Source: Amoebidium appalachense (taxonomy: Eukaryota > Ichthyosporea). Taken from it: DNA of 64,000 bases. The stretch covers positions 4,278,001 through 4,342,000 of the forward strand of contig CAVNZM010000002.1 in NCBI GenBank assembly GCA_963693365.1, read 5' to 3'. The translations under genes were made by a program, and so were the position numbers. Positions 11,585 to 24,503 of the stretch are shown here, piece by piece (the stretch's first letter is position 1; each line of letters starts with the position of its first letter). The notes beneath the pieces were generated by a model that saw only the letters and a list, made by a program, of their open reading frames with translations, was not told the origin of the DNA and did no database searches.

Positions 11585-12540
11585 ACACACACACACATAC
11601 ATACAAGCACACACTATATCATACCACCACCACACACACAACCCCCACCCACAGCACCAATAATTACCACAACAAGCATAAAGAAAAAACACATAGTCAC
11701 CGACCAACCCCCCCCCCCGGGACTAAGGAGGGGCAAAAAACCACCCCCGGCTTTACTCAAATCAGGGCAATCCCCTGAACGACTACACCTATGTAGATTG
11801 CACTATGGCTCTAAAAATACCGTCAGGATTGAGAAGAAAGGGCTACACCTACCCCCCCCCCCCCCCCCCCCCCCCAAACACACACACACACAAAAACACA
11901 CACACACCACTTCCCCCAAACACCTACCCACCCACCCACCCCACCTCATGCACACAAACACACAGACAATTCTCGGCTGGGTGGGGGGGGGGCTGGGAAC
12001 GAAGGCACAGGATCCCATCCACACAGGAACCCCCCTCCCCCTCCCCCCCCCCCCCCCCCCCCCCCCTTTTTTTTTTATGGGGGGGTTTTTTGGTTTCCTT
12101 TTCTTTTCTTATTAGATTTTTTATCTTTCTTAGATGATTTTTTTTTTTTTTTTTTTTTTTTTTGGGGGGGGGGGGGGGGGGACACCCACGCCTCTCTGTG
12201 TGCAGACTTGGCCGTACTCTTTAAGCAGTGTCCGTGCCGACTCCATGTCCTGACATCCAGCCAATCAGAACAAACAAAATTAAAGGAATGCAGGGAGAAT
12301 ATCAGGCACGTGATCACGACAATGAGGGTCATAAGTAAACTGCAAGAAAGAGAAAAGAAGAAGGAAAAACTGTCAATAAGAGGCATAATTGAAACAATGA
12401 GAATGAGAATGAGAGAAACCACGAGGGGTTACGGAAATGAATGTGTGAGTTGCGAAGGAATCGGTGGTGGTGGTTTGTGTGCGTGTTGTGGGGTGTGTGG
12501 GGGTGTGGGCGGGTGGGTATGTGGGTTTTTTTTTTTTTTT

Positions 12541-12571
<31 letters not shown>

Positions 12572-12761
12572 GTTGAATGTGATATAGAGTACGAAGTACA
12601 CATTGATAACGGAAAACACCGAGCAAAGTGCAAGGGGCACACACAGAGTATGCATCATAAGTAAAGTCCATTCTCAAAAGGAACCCAAGCCATCCACAGT
12701 ACCCGAGTTTCGACCCATTCACCTCGTGTACGAAACCCAACTTTTTTTTTTTTTTTTTTTG

Positions 12762-12818
<57 letters not shown>

Positions 12819-13002
12819 TGATGCATTAGGGGGTTGGAATTATGGAAGTGGAGGCATCAAATGACGAATACAAAACATCCCACAACAACAGAAAGGGAAG
12901 GGGGGGGGGGGGGGAAGGTGTAAGCAGAAGATTCTCACCTGCTCACGTAGCTGCTGGAACACATCAGGGGCTGCAATTCAAACAAGGTGAGTATCTGTGC
13001 TG

Positions 13003-13053
<51 letters not shown>

Positions 13054-13974
13054 CTCCCACAAACAACACACACACAAGGGACAAACACACAAATGATTTC
13101 TCTAATACCCTCATCAACCCCTTCGCAGATATTGGGACCAACACATGACTGCGACAGGAAAAACAACAAACAAGCCCAACAAGCCGGACAAAAAGCCCCC
13201 CCCCCCCCCCCCCCCCCCCCTCCCCCCCCCCCCCCCCCCCCATACACACAAACCACCACCCCCTCCCCTCTGCTCACCGCCACCACCACCATCAACTCTC
13301 TTAGCACAGGAACACCATGACTTCCAATGTAAATTGAAGCACAACGGTGGACTCAGTCCCCCAACACCCCCTTCACTTACTCGCTATTCTTTCACCATCA
13401 CCCTTTGGAATCTCTCAAATGCCAATCTTAGTCGCCGCCTTCAGCAAAGTACTTGGCTCATTACAGAAGCTATTCTTCCCCCTCCCCCCCAAATCAAGAG
13501 TCTTTTGCCTCAATGATCCACATTTTGCCACACAGCCTCAATATGTAACACCTCTCTCCTCTCCATCAAGACTTCCGCAATATCCAACCTCGCTTTCCCT
13601 CTCCCCACGCACCGAGGCGAACAGAGTTCCCTAACGCACCTGACACCCATCGCCACAACCCCCACGTTCCACCTACCGACCCATCACACCCCACCCCCAT
13701 CCCAACCGTCCCCTGCGTACTTGTTCCCTCAGCACTCTCCTCCCCCGCTCCCCCTCCCTTTCTTCCACCCACCAACTCACAGCCATGCAACTAGGACCTA
13801 CGTACTTGTTCCAGCCAGGGCGGAGGTGCTGTAGTGTGTCTCCTGGGCATAGAGCACGTACAAGTGGTCGCTGGGCCGCAAAAAGTTGTCCAGCCCCCAC
13901 GTGAACGCATACAGACTGTGCTCCGACCGGTCCACGGCAAGAAGAAGCTGACGGGAACCCTCTGCGCTGGCCAT
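9585..13974 (-). CDS. Universal stress protein (UspA-fold), six exons, 151 aa
   Basis: Exons: 13806-13974, 12939-12970, 12190-12249, 11331-11449, 10397-10442, 9585-9614. All introns are GT-AG, and the phases join to 456 nt including TGA. The product has the single-domain USP alpha/beta fold: RQLLLAVDRSEHS (first strand and nucleotide-contact Asp), ALxWGLDN-like helix, LREQDMESARTLLKEYG helix, GDPRVVICEF, then LILGSRGMGAIKR followed by GSVSDY and CPVVVV, which is the ATP-binding G-2x-G-9x-G(S/T) type signature. It is probably a cytosolic ATP-binding stress protein; the ligand is not proven. The ATG at 13974 follows a CAG with a pyrimidine tract, so a 5' UTR intron may end right at the start codon. 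Two exons are tiny (32 and 30 nt). Introns contain C-runs up to about 50 bases. Confidence 0.88.
10958..11110. repeat. (ACAT)n then (GT)n in a universal stress protein intron
   Basis: Tandem CATA/ACAC units at about 10958-11061 pass directly into (GT)n at 11062-11110. It lies in the intron between the fourth and fifth USP exons. Confidence 0.85.
11534..11584. repeat. Poly(C) run of about 50 bases
   Basis: An almost uninterrupted C-run in the USP intron between exons 3 and 4, about 85 bases upstream of the exon 4 acceptor on the gene's sense strand, where it reads as G. Confidence 0.9.
12573..12728 (+). repeat. Dispersed short element, copy 1
   Basis: This unit (starting TTGAATGTGATATAGAGTAC, ending in GAGTTTCGACCC plus about 25 bases) aligns with copies at 43886, 48628, 49688, 52081 and 52534. 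It follows a T-run and G-run and is followed by another T-run and G-run. It has no coding potential. A member of a family I do not recognise; see findings. Confidence 0.6.
12741..12817. repeat. T-run joined to a 54-base G-run
   Basis: About 19 T then GTT and a G-run at 12764-12817 that is among the longest in the window. It abuts dispersed element copy 1. Confidence 0.9.
13007..13240. repeat. Two long C-runs flanking the second USP exon's upstream intron
   Basis: C-runs at about 13007-13051 and 13197-13240 (the second broken by one T). On the sense strand of the USP gene they are G-runs, lying within 40-260 bases upstream of the 32-nt exon. Confidence 0.85.
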
Positions 13975-16556
13975 CTGTGCATAGGAACAGGAGGGTGTGC
14001 CCCATGTCATCGATGATTGTGTAAAACAAACCAGTCACAAAGGTGTTAAGAGGGAGTATGCTCTATTGTAAGGGCGTAGAGAAGGTGAACTGAACCGAAG
14101 AAAGCACAAAAAATGGCGACAAACGACCAGAAAATATCAGAAAGCACAGCAAAACCTTGATACCTTGTATCATAAGTACCTAGCAAACCCACATACCCTC
14201 TCAAAGAAAGCCTGCAAGTAACACATGGATTCCATAAGGGAAAGCGATCGGTGACTTGGAAGCAAGGCACGACTTAGTGTGCATTGAACACATAAAAGGG
14301 GAACATGAAATTCACGCAAGGTATCGGGTGGGAGAGCACAATAAATATTGAAGTGGAAAACCGCTTAGACTTAGTGAGTAAAGGGGGGAAAAAAGAAAAG
14401 AAAAGAAAAAGAAAGAAAGAAAAAAAAAGGCCATTTCAAGTTGCTGATCATGAGTAAGCTTTAAGAGTTGTCCCATGCACGCAGGGAAAGATGCAGTGTG
14501 TTTGAAGTCCCCACACACGCACACGAGTGTCGTACCGTTAAACTAGAAATCAATAGCGGTTGAAAGGTGGGTAGTCCTGACAAAGATGGTTAAATGAGCA
14601 AGTTGAACGTTAAACCCTGTTTGAAGGAGTGAAGGTCTTGAAAGTAGAAAAAACTTCGAACACTGCACTGACACCGGGAGGCTCACAACGGCTCACCACT
14701 GACAACAGAAACTGATGGAATTCCAGACGTCACGGTAACTAGGTACTGGTACAGCGTCGAGTACTCGTTTTACCCATATATGGTAGAATCGCGAGATCCT
14801 GTATGTTCAGTGAGCCTTGGCACCCGGCGAAAGACCTAGGTATAGAAAGATCACATCACGTAAACCGTTAAAAGACAATATATTTGATATTGTTTCACCA
14901 AAATAAAAAGACAAACCCAATAACCATAACCCTATGTGTGTCTGGGCCCTAAATGGAGGGGCTGCGCATGCAGCCCCCCTAACCCCCCTAACGACTCCAT
15001 TATGTCGCTCAAGGTTCCGGGTCGAATGGTTCTCCCCTGATTATACGTCATGGTTACGTCATAAAGTCGTGTTTTGTCCAATCAATCGAGGTCCATTTCT
15101 GCCTGGTACTGCTTCTGCTGGATCCCGCGGCGGTGACGCCGCGTCGGGCCAGCTGGGGGAGGGGACTCTGGCTCGGCGCGGCGTCTAAAGAAGGGAGGGG
15201 GTGGGTGGGTGGATGGGTGGGTAGTGGTGGTGGTCGGTGGTTGTGGTGGTGGTGGTGGTGGAATGGTGGAAAGGCAGTGGAGGGGGGAGGGAGGGGAAGG
15301 GGGGGGGGGGGGGGGGGGGGGGGAGGAGGAGGAGAAGAGATTACACTGAGTGCATTGATTCTCAGTGCCCTGTAGACGATACTCGTTTTTGCACCAAGGC
15401 CTCCTAGATACAATGTATCTAGCCTGGAGGCCATGTTTCACACACGTCATCGATTGGAGAAACGTTCACTAAGGCTTGGCAACTGGACGCATGGGTTGTT
15501 AACATGTGGTATACGTATAATAGACGCATCACTTGGTAGTCACGGCGAGATTGTGGTTAGTGGCCTACCTCAACAGGATTTTGGTTTTGTCACGTAGAAA
15601 TATAAATACAAACAGGAACATTTTGTCACTGTTTTTGCCACCCGAGTGAAACATCTTGTCATCAAGTTGAGCGCTACTCTAGATCTTAGCAAAGAATATA
15701 TGCACTCACAGAGCTCTCGTGCCGACATGCAAACGCACACGTGCACAAGGAGAGGCACATACGTAGCTCAACCTCACCCACACAACCTAAAATTGGCTCA
15801 TCTCTGCATCTCCTTCATGCATAGCCTTCCTCTGCGTACTCCTGTGCCAGTGTATATGCTTGCTTGCCCAACTGGCCCCCCCCCCACTTCCCCCCCCCAA
15901 CCCCCCTTCCCCCCCCTCATCCTCCCCTTCTGCTATTCCGCCTTACCCCTCTCCCAAAACGTGTTGAAGACGTCATGATTGCATCCATTGGTGTGCTGCG
16001 GGGTTAGGCAAAGTAGTGTGTGTGCTTATGTGTTGTGTGTGTTGTGTGTGTTTCCCCGCCTCCCCTCCCCCCCCCCTGCCCTTGCCCCCGCCCACCGCCA
16101 CCACCACACACACAAACACAGAACAGGCAATCCCAAATTCTGAAAGCCCGGTTCGGAAAGCGTGCTTGCCCACTGCACAGTTCATTTTGAAACTCTCAAC
16201 CACCAGAAGTAAACGAAACGAATCTTGGTATTTACTCTGTGCATGAGTTAACAAGGGGATGTGGTGATCGACCAGGGGGAAGGGAGGAGGGAGGAGCACT
16301 GAAACGACAGCTAACCAGAACTTCTCATAACAAAAAGAATCAGAAATTATCATAAAAATGAAAATCATCGTATGGTTTCTGGAAAGGGCCGGAGGGGAGC
16401 ACTTGAACAGAGCGCACCACGACTCGGAGGGGAAACCAGGTAGACTGAACGAATTCGTAAAGGAAGAAGGAAAACGTTGTGTTTCAAAAGGTCGAAGAGT
16501 TGCAGGGAGTACTAGTGGGAAGAGGTAGAGTTTTCTTGCTTTTCTTCCTTCACGGT

Positions 16557-16587
<31 letters not shown>

Positions 16588-17746
16588 AAAACTATACAAT
16601 CACTCAAAGCGCAGCTCGGTGAGAGCCTGTGGCACAGCAACCCGTGCCAAAGGAACTCTACCAACAGTGCCAACCAATCACCGAACAAACCTGTCGAAAA
16701 AAGTTCTCTTTGATAGGCACGCTGCCCACACACGAGCGGCCAATGATACGAGCAGTTGGTAAAGCAAGTCACGACTTCCCAGGCAGTTGGAGATTAATGT
16801 GGAGCGGCTGTGTACTACTGCTTTTGCACACACAGAAAGGGAGGTTGTACAAGTGTGCGAAATGCCACACACACATGCCCGCATAAATCCATCAACATGC
16901 TGTGGCATTACTGCGACAGCCGTAGAGTAGGGGTGGTATTTGGCTATTTTCTGTATTTAGCTCAGAGTTGCTTGTGTCGGCGAGGATATTGATGGCATAG
17001 CAAAAGCCTAGCAGTATAACACAGTTTTCACTACAGGGTAATGAAGTAGTAGAAATAAAACTCCAAAAACGAAATTCTTAAACAAAACTAACGTTACTTA
17101 GGTCAGCTGTCAGTGAGAAACCGCCTTGGTGTTCTGCTGGTTTGTTTCCTTCGTCTGTTTCTAGAAGTGTCGACCACATGATCTTTTTGCTTGCTGCAAG
17201 CTGTGTTGCTCTGTCTCCAATCGATCACATCATTTACCTAGCAAAGAGACAGGAAGAAAACAACTACATGGGTATATGCGTAACAGAAACTAGGAAAGCA
17301 AAATTAAATAAAAGACAAAAATGTTCAAGGGAGCGCACCAACGCCTCCGTTTGCACGGAGTGGGTGACATGACTGAGGACAGAGAGAGGAGTACGTGCTC
17401 TCCCGAAGAGCCAGCAAGACACGGGCACAAGGCTTGTCTGAAAGAGAAACAAAAAACCCAGCGCCTCAGGTGAGCCTATGCTGACTGCATGCCATGGCGC
17501 TTTATATACCGCCGGGAAATGCCCTTGGAATTTGATTGTGGGACAAATCTTGACAAGAGTTGCCATATATGGTTAATCCCTCTCTCTCCCAGTGGCACCC
17601 CCGGTAGGCTACGGCTTCTTACCCCCCCCCCCCCCCCCTGTTGCAGGCCAAAATGTCGTCCAGGCCATAAGTGTTGTCATCTCTAATTAAAATCCAGGTC
17701 GTCAAATTTGACTGGTCTAGGGTGAATATCGGGCAGGCCAAAATGC

Positions 17747-17779
<33 letters not shown>

Positions 17780-18534
17780 TACTACCCTGGGTGACAGGGG
17801 GGTCAGAGGGTTTGTATGACGTGGTGGGGGAAACACAATGTGTGCGCGGCGGGGGGGAGGGGGGAGGGGGGGGGGGGGGGGGGGGGGGGGGGTATAAACA
17901 ATTATTGTCGTGGCCTTATATTAGCTTATGACATGTGTTGGGGAAAAAATCTTGTCTACTGTTACCAGTTTTTTATCATCTTGGTGCAAATGATGTATTC
18001 GAGGGGGACCAGGGGGGGGGGGGGGGGGGGGGGGGGGGGTTGTGGTATAATCACTATAGTGTCCTGAGCTTGTTGCTTTGTGTGTTGGTCGAAAAGAAAT
18101 CATGGCCACTGATAGCAGGATTTTACCAACTTGTTGCAAATGGTGTAGTATCATGTGTTTTGTATGTATTTATCGCCATTGCATTTACCTTACAGAAGCC
18201 ATATTACTTACACCCGATTATGATATAGTCGTAATCATCTTGTATTCTTAATCATTCTTACATCACAATGTTAAATTGGGTTTACATAGACTAAGTACCG
18301 CTCACATGCATATGGAATAAAACCCCCCCCCGCGGCGGCGGACAGCATATATATTTTGTATGTTTTAGTTGTCACTACGTTAAAGAACCATACACAGCAG
18401 CCAATTCATGTTATATTCGTAAATATCTTCTATGCATAATTTTCAAACTTGATCTTATACTTATACACCTACATGAAATAAATCCAGACAGCATGCAACC
18501 AGCACATTCATGGTGTATTTAAATACGAGCAGGC
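13975..18534. other. No recognised gene; repeats and unassigned DNA
   Basis: I inspected both strands and found only short frames without recognisable domains. The region contains purine-rich A/G tracts (14380-14430), a G-run near 15300-15323, C-runs near 15880-15920, a G-run at about 16557-16586, C-runs at 17621 and 17750, and G-runs at 17870 and 18012. It could hold the USP promoter, UTR exons, or exons of a gene I cannot recognise. Confidence 0.5.
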
Positions 18535-18641
18535 ATGTCGGACCTTCATTCCAGTTCAAACGATAATGGCATGTTGGCAGCAAAAAAAAACAAAAAAGCC
18601 CCCCCCCCCTCCCAAAAAAACTCCGATACCCACAAGGTCGT

Positions 18642-19400
18642 CTACACTACATCCATAGTTGGCTTAGCATACGTCAGTTTGCGGGAGCCCACGCCTACCA
18701 GTGGTTCCTGGGCGGGCACATACACCATGAAGTTGAGATGCACATCCTTAATGCGTGCCCAATTCAAGTACTTAACATATAATGGGCACCAGCCTTCGCA
18801 CTCGCCACCTTCCCGAGACATTTTGGACAGAGACATTGGTAGGTCCGGTGTTGCTCTCCCATAGCTCAGTGTCTGGTTTTTCAGTGGTCATTCCGAAACC
18901 GTCGCAGTGGAGATGATATGGCCGCCCATTTTTCCACGTGAATGCGGGTGCCACACTGAAAAAGTGACCTGGTTTGTGAAGACCAATGTAGGCAAGATGG
19001 TATTGGCGCCCCATAAAGTTCACGCAATTCATGACATGAACAGGCGGCACGGATTGCACTGACATGTGGACGAAGAGAATTCTAGGAAGTATTAAAACGT
19101 TGCCCCGCACCGTACCCTTGGAATTGCACGTTGTGCAAACCGAGGTTGGGCTTTGAAATTCCCTGACATATTCAGTGCAGTCGCCATCGCAGAAATGGGT
19201 ACCTGCTATGTTTTCTATGGGATTGACAATGTAAATCTCCTTGTGGTCCATCCTTTCACGGCTACGTCGGGTGCGAAGCTCGGCATCGATGGAACACAAC
19301 ACACGCGTAGACACGCCAGTGCATTTAACGCATGTAGCGGTTATGATTGTCACGTGAGGGGGTACCACGTTGTCTCGGAATAGCGGACGACTAGACTATG
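18642..19400 (-). pseudogene. Ubiquitin-hydrolase (C19)-like C-terminal fragment
   Basis: A frame open from about 19400 (no upstream ATG; stop before it) to 18772 carries features of the second half of a USP-type deubiquitinase: CVKC and CTTC pairs like the zinc-binding fingers, LPRILFVHMS in the place of the usual LP..L.IHLKRF, YHLAYIGLHKPGHFFSV around the catalytic His, and a following W...CDGFG. The Cys box, which supplies the catalytic cysteine, is absent. The likely last strand (VHLNFMVYV) is in another frame near 18690, implying a frameshift or an unseen intron. It may be a gene relic, one exon of a split gene, or a transposon-borne hydrolase. The family call is moderate; the fragment status is clearer. 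Confidence 0.45.
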
Positions 19401-19765
19401 GCCCAACCAGTGGGCTGCCAGTTTGCCTGTAGGTATTGGCCAGAGAGTCCAAGCAAAATCGCGCTAAACTACCCAAATTCCTGTATCAACTTCCAATCAT
19501 GGCAAGCTCTCTGAATGCATCAATTCGCTCAGGTTTTAAGAAAATGTGCATACGCATAAAAGGTTAAAAATCGATGTGAAAATGTACATATTGTTGCAGT
19601 ACATAAAGCTGTTCAACTAAATAACGAAGACATATACACCCGTATACTTTCCACAGGAGCTCAATACATGTAGTGCTGATTGGGCCTGTGTGCAAGTATC
19701 CATTTCAATCACTGAGTCTAAGTAGGGAATATAACGATATTGACAAGGACATGACCCCTAGAGTT

Positions 19766-22422
19766 TTAGCAGTTTTCGGACTGGAAAGTCTCCTTAGTTG
19801 CTGTCGACAGCCTGGGCTTTTTGCGCTTTCCAATTTGAATTTTCCGTTCAAAAAGCTGCTCGATCTCCTCAAGTGGCACACCGCTCGTCTCGGGTACAAA
19901 CAGCAGCACAAAGAAAATGCCTACCACGGCGGTTGCGGCAAACAAAAAGAACAAGTAGTTGCCCAGCGCATCCACAATGTTCAAGAAGGTTTTTGCCACC
20001 ACAAACGACATGGCGCGCGCAGTCAGACTGCACACACCCACCGCCACCGAGCGAACATTATTCGGGAAAAGCTCCGGTGCAAGCATCATAGCAATACTCG
20101 CAGGGGCACCGCCAATCAGCGAATAGACGAGAATAAGCCTCAAGCCCGCCTTGTTCCATCCCGGATCTTTGCTTTTGATCGACGCGATCGCAAACAAAGC
20201 CGCCAAAACCGCTGTCGCCGCCCACCCGTAAATTAGGATGCCCCTCCGGCCCAGTCTCTCCACCAGGGCACCGGCAAGAAACATCGAAAACATGCTCACG
20301 ACACCGATAAAGACTGTTGCAAGCTCCCCGTTTTCGAACCCTAGCTCCTGGAAAAGGACACGGCTGTAGTATCCGACAAAGGAGCCGCATGAAAACTGCA
20401 CCACGACGGGCAGGAAGTTACCGATGATCATGGGCCACAAGAAGCGCTTGGTCGTGAAGAGGAGCTTGGCGGCGGCCATCATGGATTGTTCATCGCTGGC
20501 CATGGATTCCTGCGGAACATTCCGTAAGTATATGGCGGCTGAATAATCCTTTTAGTTTCGTCATTCTTTTCTTTTTCTGGACATGGATTCCTATGGAATG
20601 TTACTGTATGCAAGTATAAGGTGGCTAAATAATACTATTCCATTGTCCATACAACATGGGGCGTTACACGGTGATATACACCACCCCTGGGCAAGCTGCT
20701 TACGATCCCCCCCCCCCCCCCCCCACACACACACACATTCCATCACCACAGGGCCACCACCACCACCATTTGCGATAAAGCACACAGCGCCATGCCGACG
20801 AGCACCACTAGACGCCATCAGATGCATTTAGACTAGAAAAGGAAATGCAAAGGGGCACGGTCGTGAAATATTTAAAAGATATTGGAGAATTCGTAAACGT
20901 GCGTCTACCACAAAGAGCATGGTACGACTTACTGCAAACAAATGAAGTAGCAGCCTCCCCCCCCCCCCCCCCCCCCCCCCCCTTCCCCCAACACCCCCAT
21001 CCTGAAAGAAAATATGCAAATGAAAAAAAACACAAACACGAATGCATCAAATAAAAGAGAAGAAGGGTTTGGGAAACTAATAAATATCGCACCACACCCA
21101 CCTTGATCATCTCCAACTCCTTGCCTATGTCGACCGTGTGGTGTCTCAACTTCCTCAGTGCCTGCCCGCACTCCTCCTCCCTCGCCTTGCTCAGCAGCCA
21201 CCGGGGGCTCTCGGGGACAAACCACGACACCACTGCGTGCACTGCCGTTGGGACAATAGGCAGACCGTATAGGTAATGCCACAGGTCAGGTGTACCCATA
21301 ACTCCACTCATCCCCAAAGAGAAACCAGCAACCATGGACCCTGTAAGAGAGAGCAGCACGAGCATCATCATAAGTCCACGCAGCCCTGCCGGGGAGCATT
21401 CCTGAACGAGGATCTGTAGCGCAGGCATGTTGATGCCCATGGCCAGGCCAGCGACCAGGCGAGCTGTGAAGTCGTCAAGGCGTCAGCACGGAGGACGTGA
21501 TTTGCATTCCGTCCCTACCCCTCTCACCCACCCACTTGTATTGTATCTTGTACCTGACATCGTGTGCAAGATTTCCCCCTCAGACCCGACAACAAGATAA
21601 AAAAGCAGGCACGAACCAAGGCGTGTAAAAGGAGTGTTTAGAAACAGTCGTTGCCGTTCAAGGATCCAATAGGCAAAGTTTGCCAAAACCCGTGGTGAGC
21701 TAGTGCATTGAACGACGCTGCTGTTGTGCATGCTGTGATATGTATGCATACTGCTTAACGAGAACAACACAGTTATCATTGATTAGAACTTCGATGCTCC
21801 CTTTTTTGCAAAAGTAGAAACGTGCCTTTGAGTGTTCGGCGTTATTAGAACAAAACGACGCTTCTGTGCTAGAGCCCACACCAAACGCACACAGAAATAG
21901 TGGATACATACCAACACACAAGATGGTGAAGGACTTGCACGTGAAAAAGAAGATAGCCGACACAAAGTAGAGCGAGTTGTTGAACGTCATCACCCGCTTG
22001 GGCCCAAACCGCTTGCTCAGCGGCCCCGTAAACACCGACCCGACCATAGCTCCGATGAGAAAAATGGACACAAATGAGGACCAGTCATCCTTTGTGATGG
22101 GAGCACCTTGCTGGCGAAAATACGTGAACACGCCTATGACACTGTTGTTAATTACACCCGTGTTGAAGCCATCGGCACACGCCGGAAGGCATGCAACGAG
22201 TACTTCTGCAAGCAGCCATGGCGAAAGCTTTTTGTCTACAAGAAGCGCGCTTTTGTGTTCGGCCTGTGGTTGGTGGGCTGCAGCTGTGTCGTTTCCGTTC
22301 GCCTTGCCGAGTGGTGGGAACTCCTTTTCGGAAACATCGCTGTCGAGCGCACAGGTGGATCGCCCGTCAACAACCGCACCGTCTAGGCCCTTGGTAGGGT
22401 CTTTGGTCATGGTAGAAGCCAT
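19766..22422 (-). CDS. MFS sugar/inositol-type transporter, three exons, 538 aa
   Basis: Exons 21912-22422, 21102-21463 and 19766-20509 join in phase (1617 nt with stop); donors are GTATGT and GTGGGT, acceptors CACAG and CGCAG. The protein is a plasma- or organelle-membrane sugar:H+ symporter or facilitator with about 12 membrane spans. Family marks in order: a polar cytosolic N-terminus of about 70 residues, GFNTGVIN in the first span, GPLSKRFGPKRVM after span 2, ARLVAGLAMGINMPALQ with E downstream (span 4), PESPRWLL after span 6, a central loop, ERLGRRG after span 8, and PETSGVPLEEIEQLF after span 12. These are the classic sugar-porter signatures. The substrate cannot be read from sequence. 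The first ATG (22422) gives the usual N-terminus. The ATG at 20503 is internal to exon 3. Confidence 0.93.
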
Positions 22423-22565
22423 GTTTCCACCTTTTACTAAGGTCTCAACTAATATCTATACGTCGGAACGAACGTATGGCGACACACACCCACACAAGCC
22501 CTCATGCCAAACGCGGTCTAGGTTGTGACATGCACAGTACTGGGACATCTTTACCATGCGTGCGA

Positions 22566-22579
22566 GCTATATATAAAAG
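22566..22579 (-). promoter_or_regulatory. Possible TATA element for the sugar transporter
   Basis: On the minus strand CTTTTATATATAG lies about 145 bases upstream of the transporter ATG, a reasonable place for a TATA box. It is nearly palindromic and this is the only support. Confidence 0.3.
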
Positions 22580-24470
22580 TACAGGGTGTGCAATACCATC
22601 TCGTCACGACTGCACGTGTATGTACATATCCGGCGGGCCAGTGTCACACTGGCTGCATGGAGTAAAAATATAGTTTGGCGCATAAAAAATACAACATGTA
22701 GCAGAACAAATTAAAAAATTTGCGTGAGTGAGAAATCTCCGTGTGCTATAATATCTTTCAGCTTAAGTCTGGCAGATGCGGTCTCGAGCTCGTGCACGCA
22801 CGGCCCCCCTCTGGCTGAGCCTCAGTGTACAAAACCCAAGTTCAAACCCTGTCCACGGCGTGCCCACGGCCCCCCCGCCTTCATTTCAAGCCCTGATCAC
22901 TTGCCTGCCCTTCGAGGCTTTTGGTTGGTTGGTCCCTCAATCTGGGGTAACCGTCCAGGCTGGGGTGACCAAGTTGCCTGAAATGATGTCACGTGGGGCA
23001 TGTATGTGCAAGTGCTTTGGAGCACCAGGAGTTGGCAGTATGAACTCATAATAATAGTAACTAATTACATGCCTACTGTACTGCGAGTTATCATTGTGGC
23101 TTCATTAGGTATTTTTCTTTTATAGGCATGCGTGAATAGGATAGGTTTATAATGAGTTAGGGCACGGCGCCTAAATAGGCCTAAATAAACGCGTATACAT
23201 ATATGCATGCGCGCGCGCGTGTGTACCAGAGGAAAAGGCCTTTCATACACCATATTTCTCGAGAAATCGAGAGAAAATCAGTGCCACCGCAGGCCGTAAG
23301 GGTCAGCCAAGCTGAAAGTAAGTACTTACCGAAAATCTTTACATGCATATATAGTTGGTAAGAGAAGAATATTTGCACACCTCGGACCAGATCTAGAATT
23401 CGAGAATTTCGAAGGCATGCTTGTGTTACGTAACGCAAGATTAGGCTTTATGACCTATAGCCAATTGCCATTCAGGATGATCTATCCGAGTATTCATGAA
23501 CCATACGGCCATCATTATCGACATGTCTACTTTTCAAAACCTCCGAATTTGTCTAACATATCTACATGCAGTTAAAGCCCATAAATTAAAAAACAATATA
23601 ACTACTGTGGCAATACAAGTAAACGTTGTGTAGCTCAACTTCAAGTGGACACCTTATCGCGCGATCGGGTCATCCGCACGGCTCCGCAAATTTAGGACCA
23701 GCCAAGCAGCCGGGTGAATCCCCGTAAACTCTGAGGGTTCCTACGAAGAGTACGCCGCTACCATATGAATCGAAAACATATATGATTCCGTATGAAAAAA
23801 GCTGCAAAAAGGATGCAGTCAGATGCAGTCTGTGATGATAATTATGTTTGGTGTATGTACGATTTTGATAGTGAACTCAGGGCGCAACACAAGTCCACAC
23901 ACAATTAAGCTTTAAAATTTCCGAATTATTCCGGGCTTCATGCATTCATGATCGTGAGTCGACTGCAGTGCAGGCTTCGGAAAACAGAAAAGGCAAAGGG
24001 AAAATTATTTCTTTCTTATATGTAAACCAAAAAAAATGAGTGTCCTGCTTCGCGTTCGCGTTCAAGTATATATGCGCCGCCCGTTGATCAATTGTTTCAC
24101 TGCGTTGCAACAATTTCAAGACTATAATTATATTGCCGGAAGTAAATCGGAGGACACTCCGAACGTGTGCTTTTCTATCCTGTTGGCAGCAGGGTGTGAA
24201 ATTTTGCCAAGTCTGTGACTGTAGACCAGCTGTCCACAGGGGGGGGTAACGACATGTACTATGAATGTCCATGCGCCGCGCGCCCGCCCCGACGAGTGGT
24301 CCCCGACACCCAGGCCTCTATCATAGCTGCGCTGATGAGGGATACACGCTCATGTTCTTGTCAATCGGATGGTCGGGCGGAGGGATAACAACTTGAGGAA
24401 GGGGGAGGCATATACGTATGGAGATTGAGGGTTACGGTGAGATCTCGGGGAAGGTGGGGGAGGGGGAGAA

Positions 24471-24503
<33 letters not shown>

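Noticed and set aside
12573-12728. tRNA gene or clear tRNA-derived SINE head
   Set aside because: Only a B-box-like stretch was seen, too near the end of the element; no A box or cloverleaf could be drawn.
13975-18534. Short frames of 60-110 residues as genes
   Set aside because: No domain, no splice-consistent neighbours, and several cross low-complexity DNA.
19766-20503. Separate gene starting at the ATG at 20503
   Set aside because: A CGCAG acceptor in phase 0 lies just upstream and the protein continues a sugar transporter whose first half is in two upstream exons.
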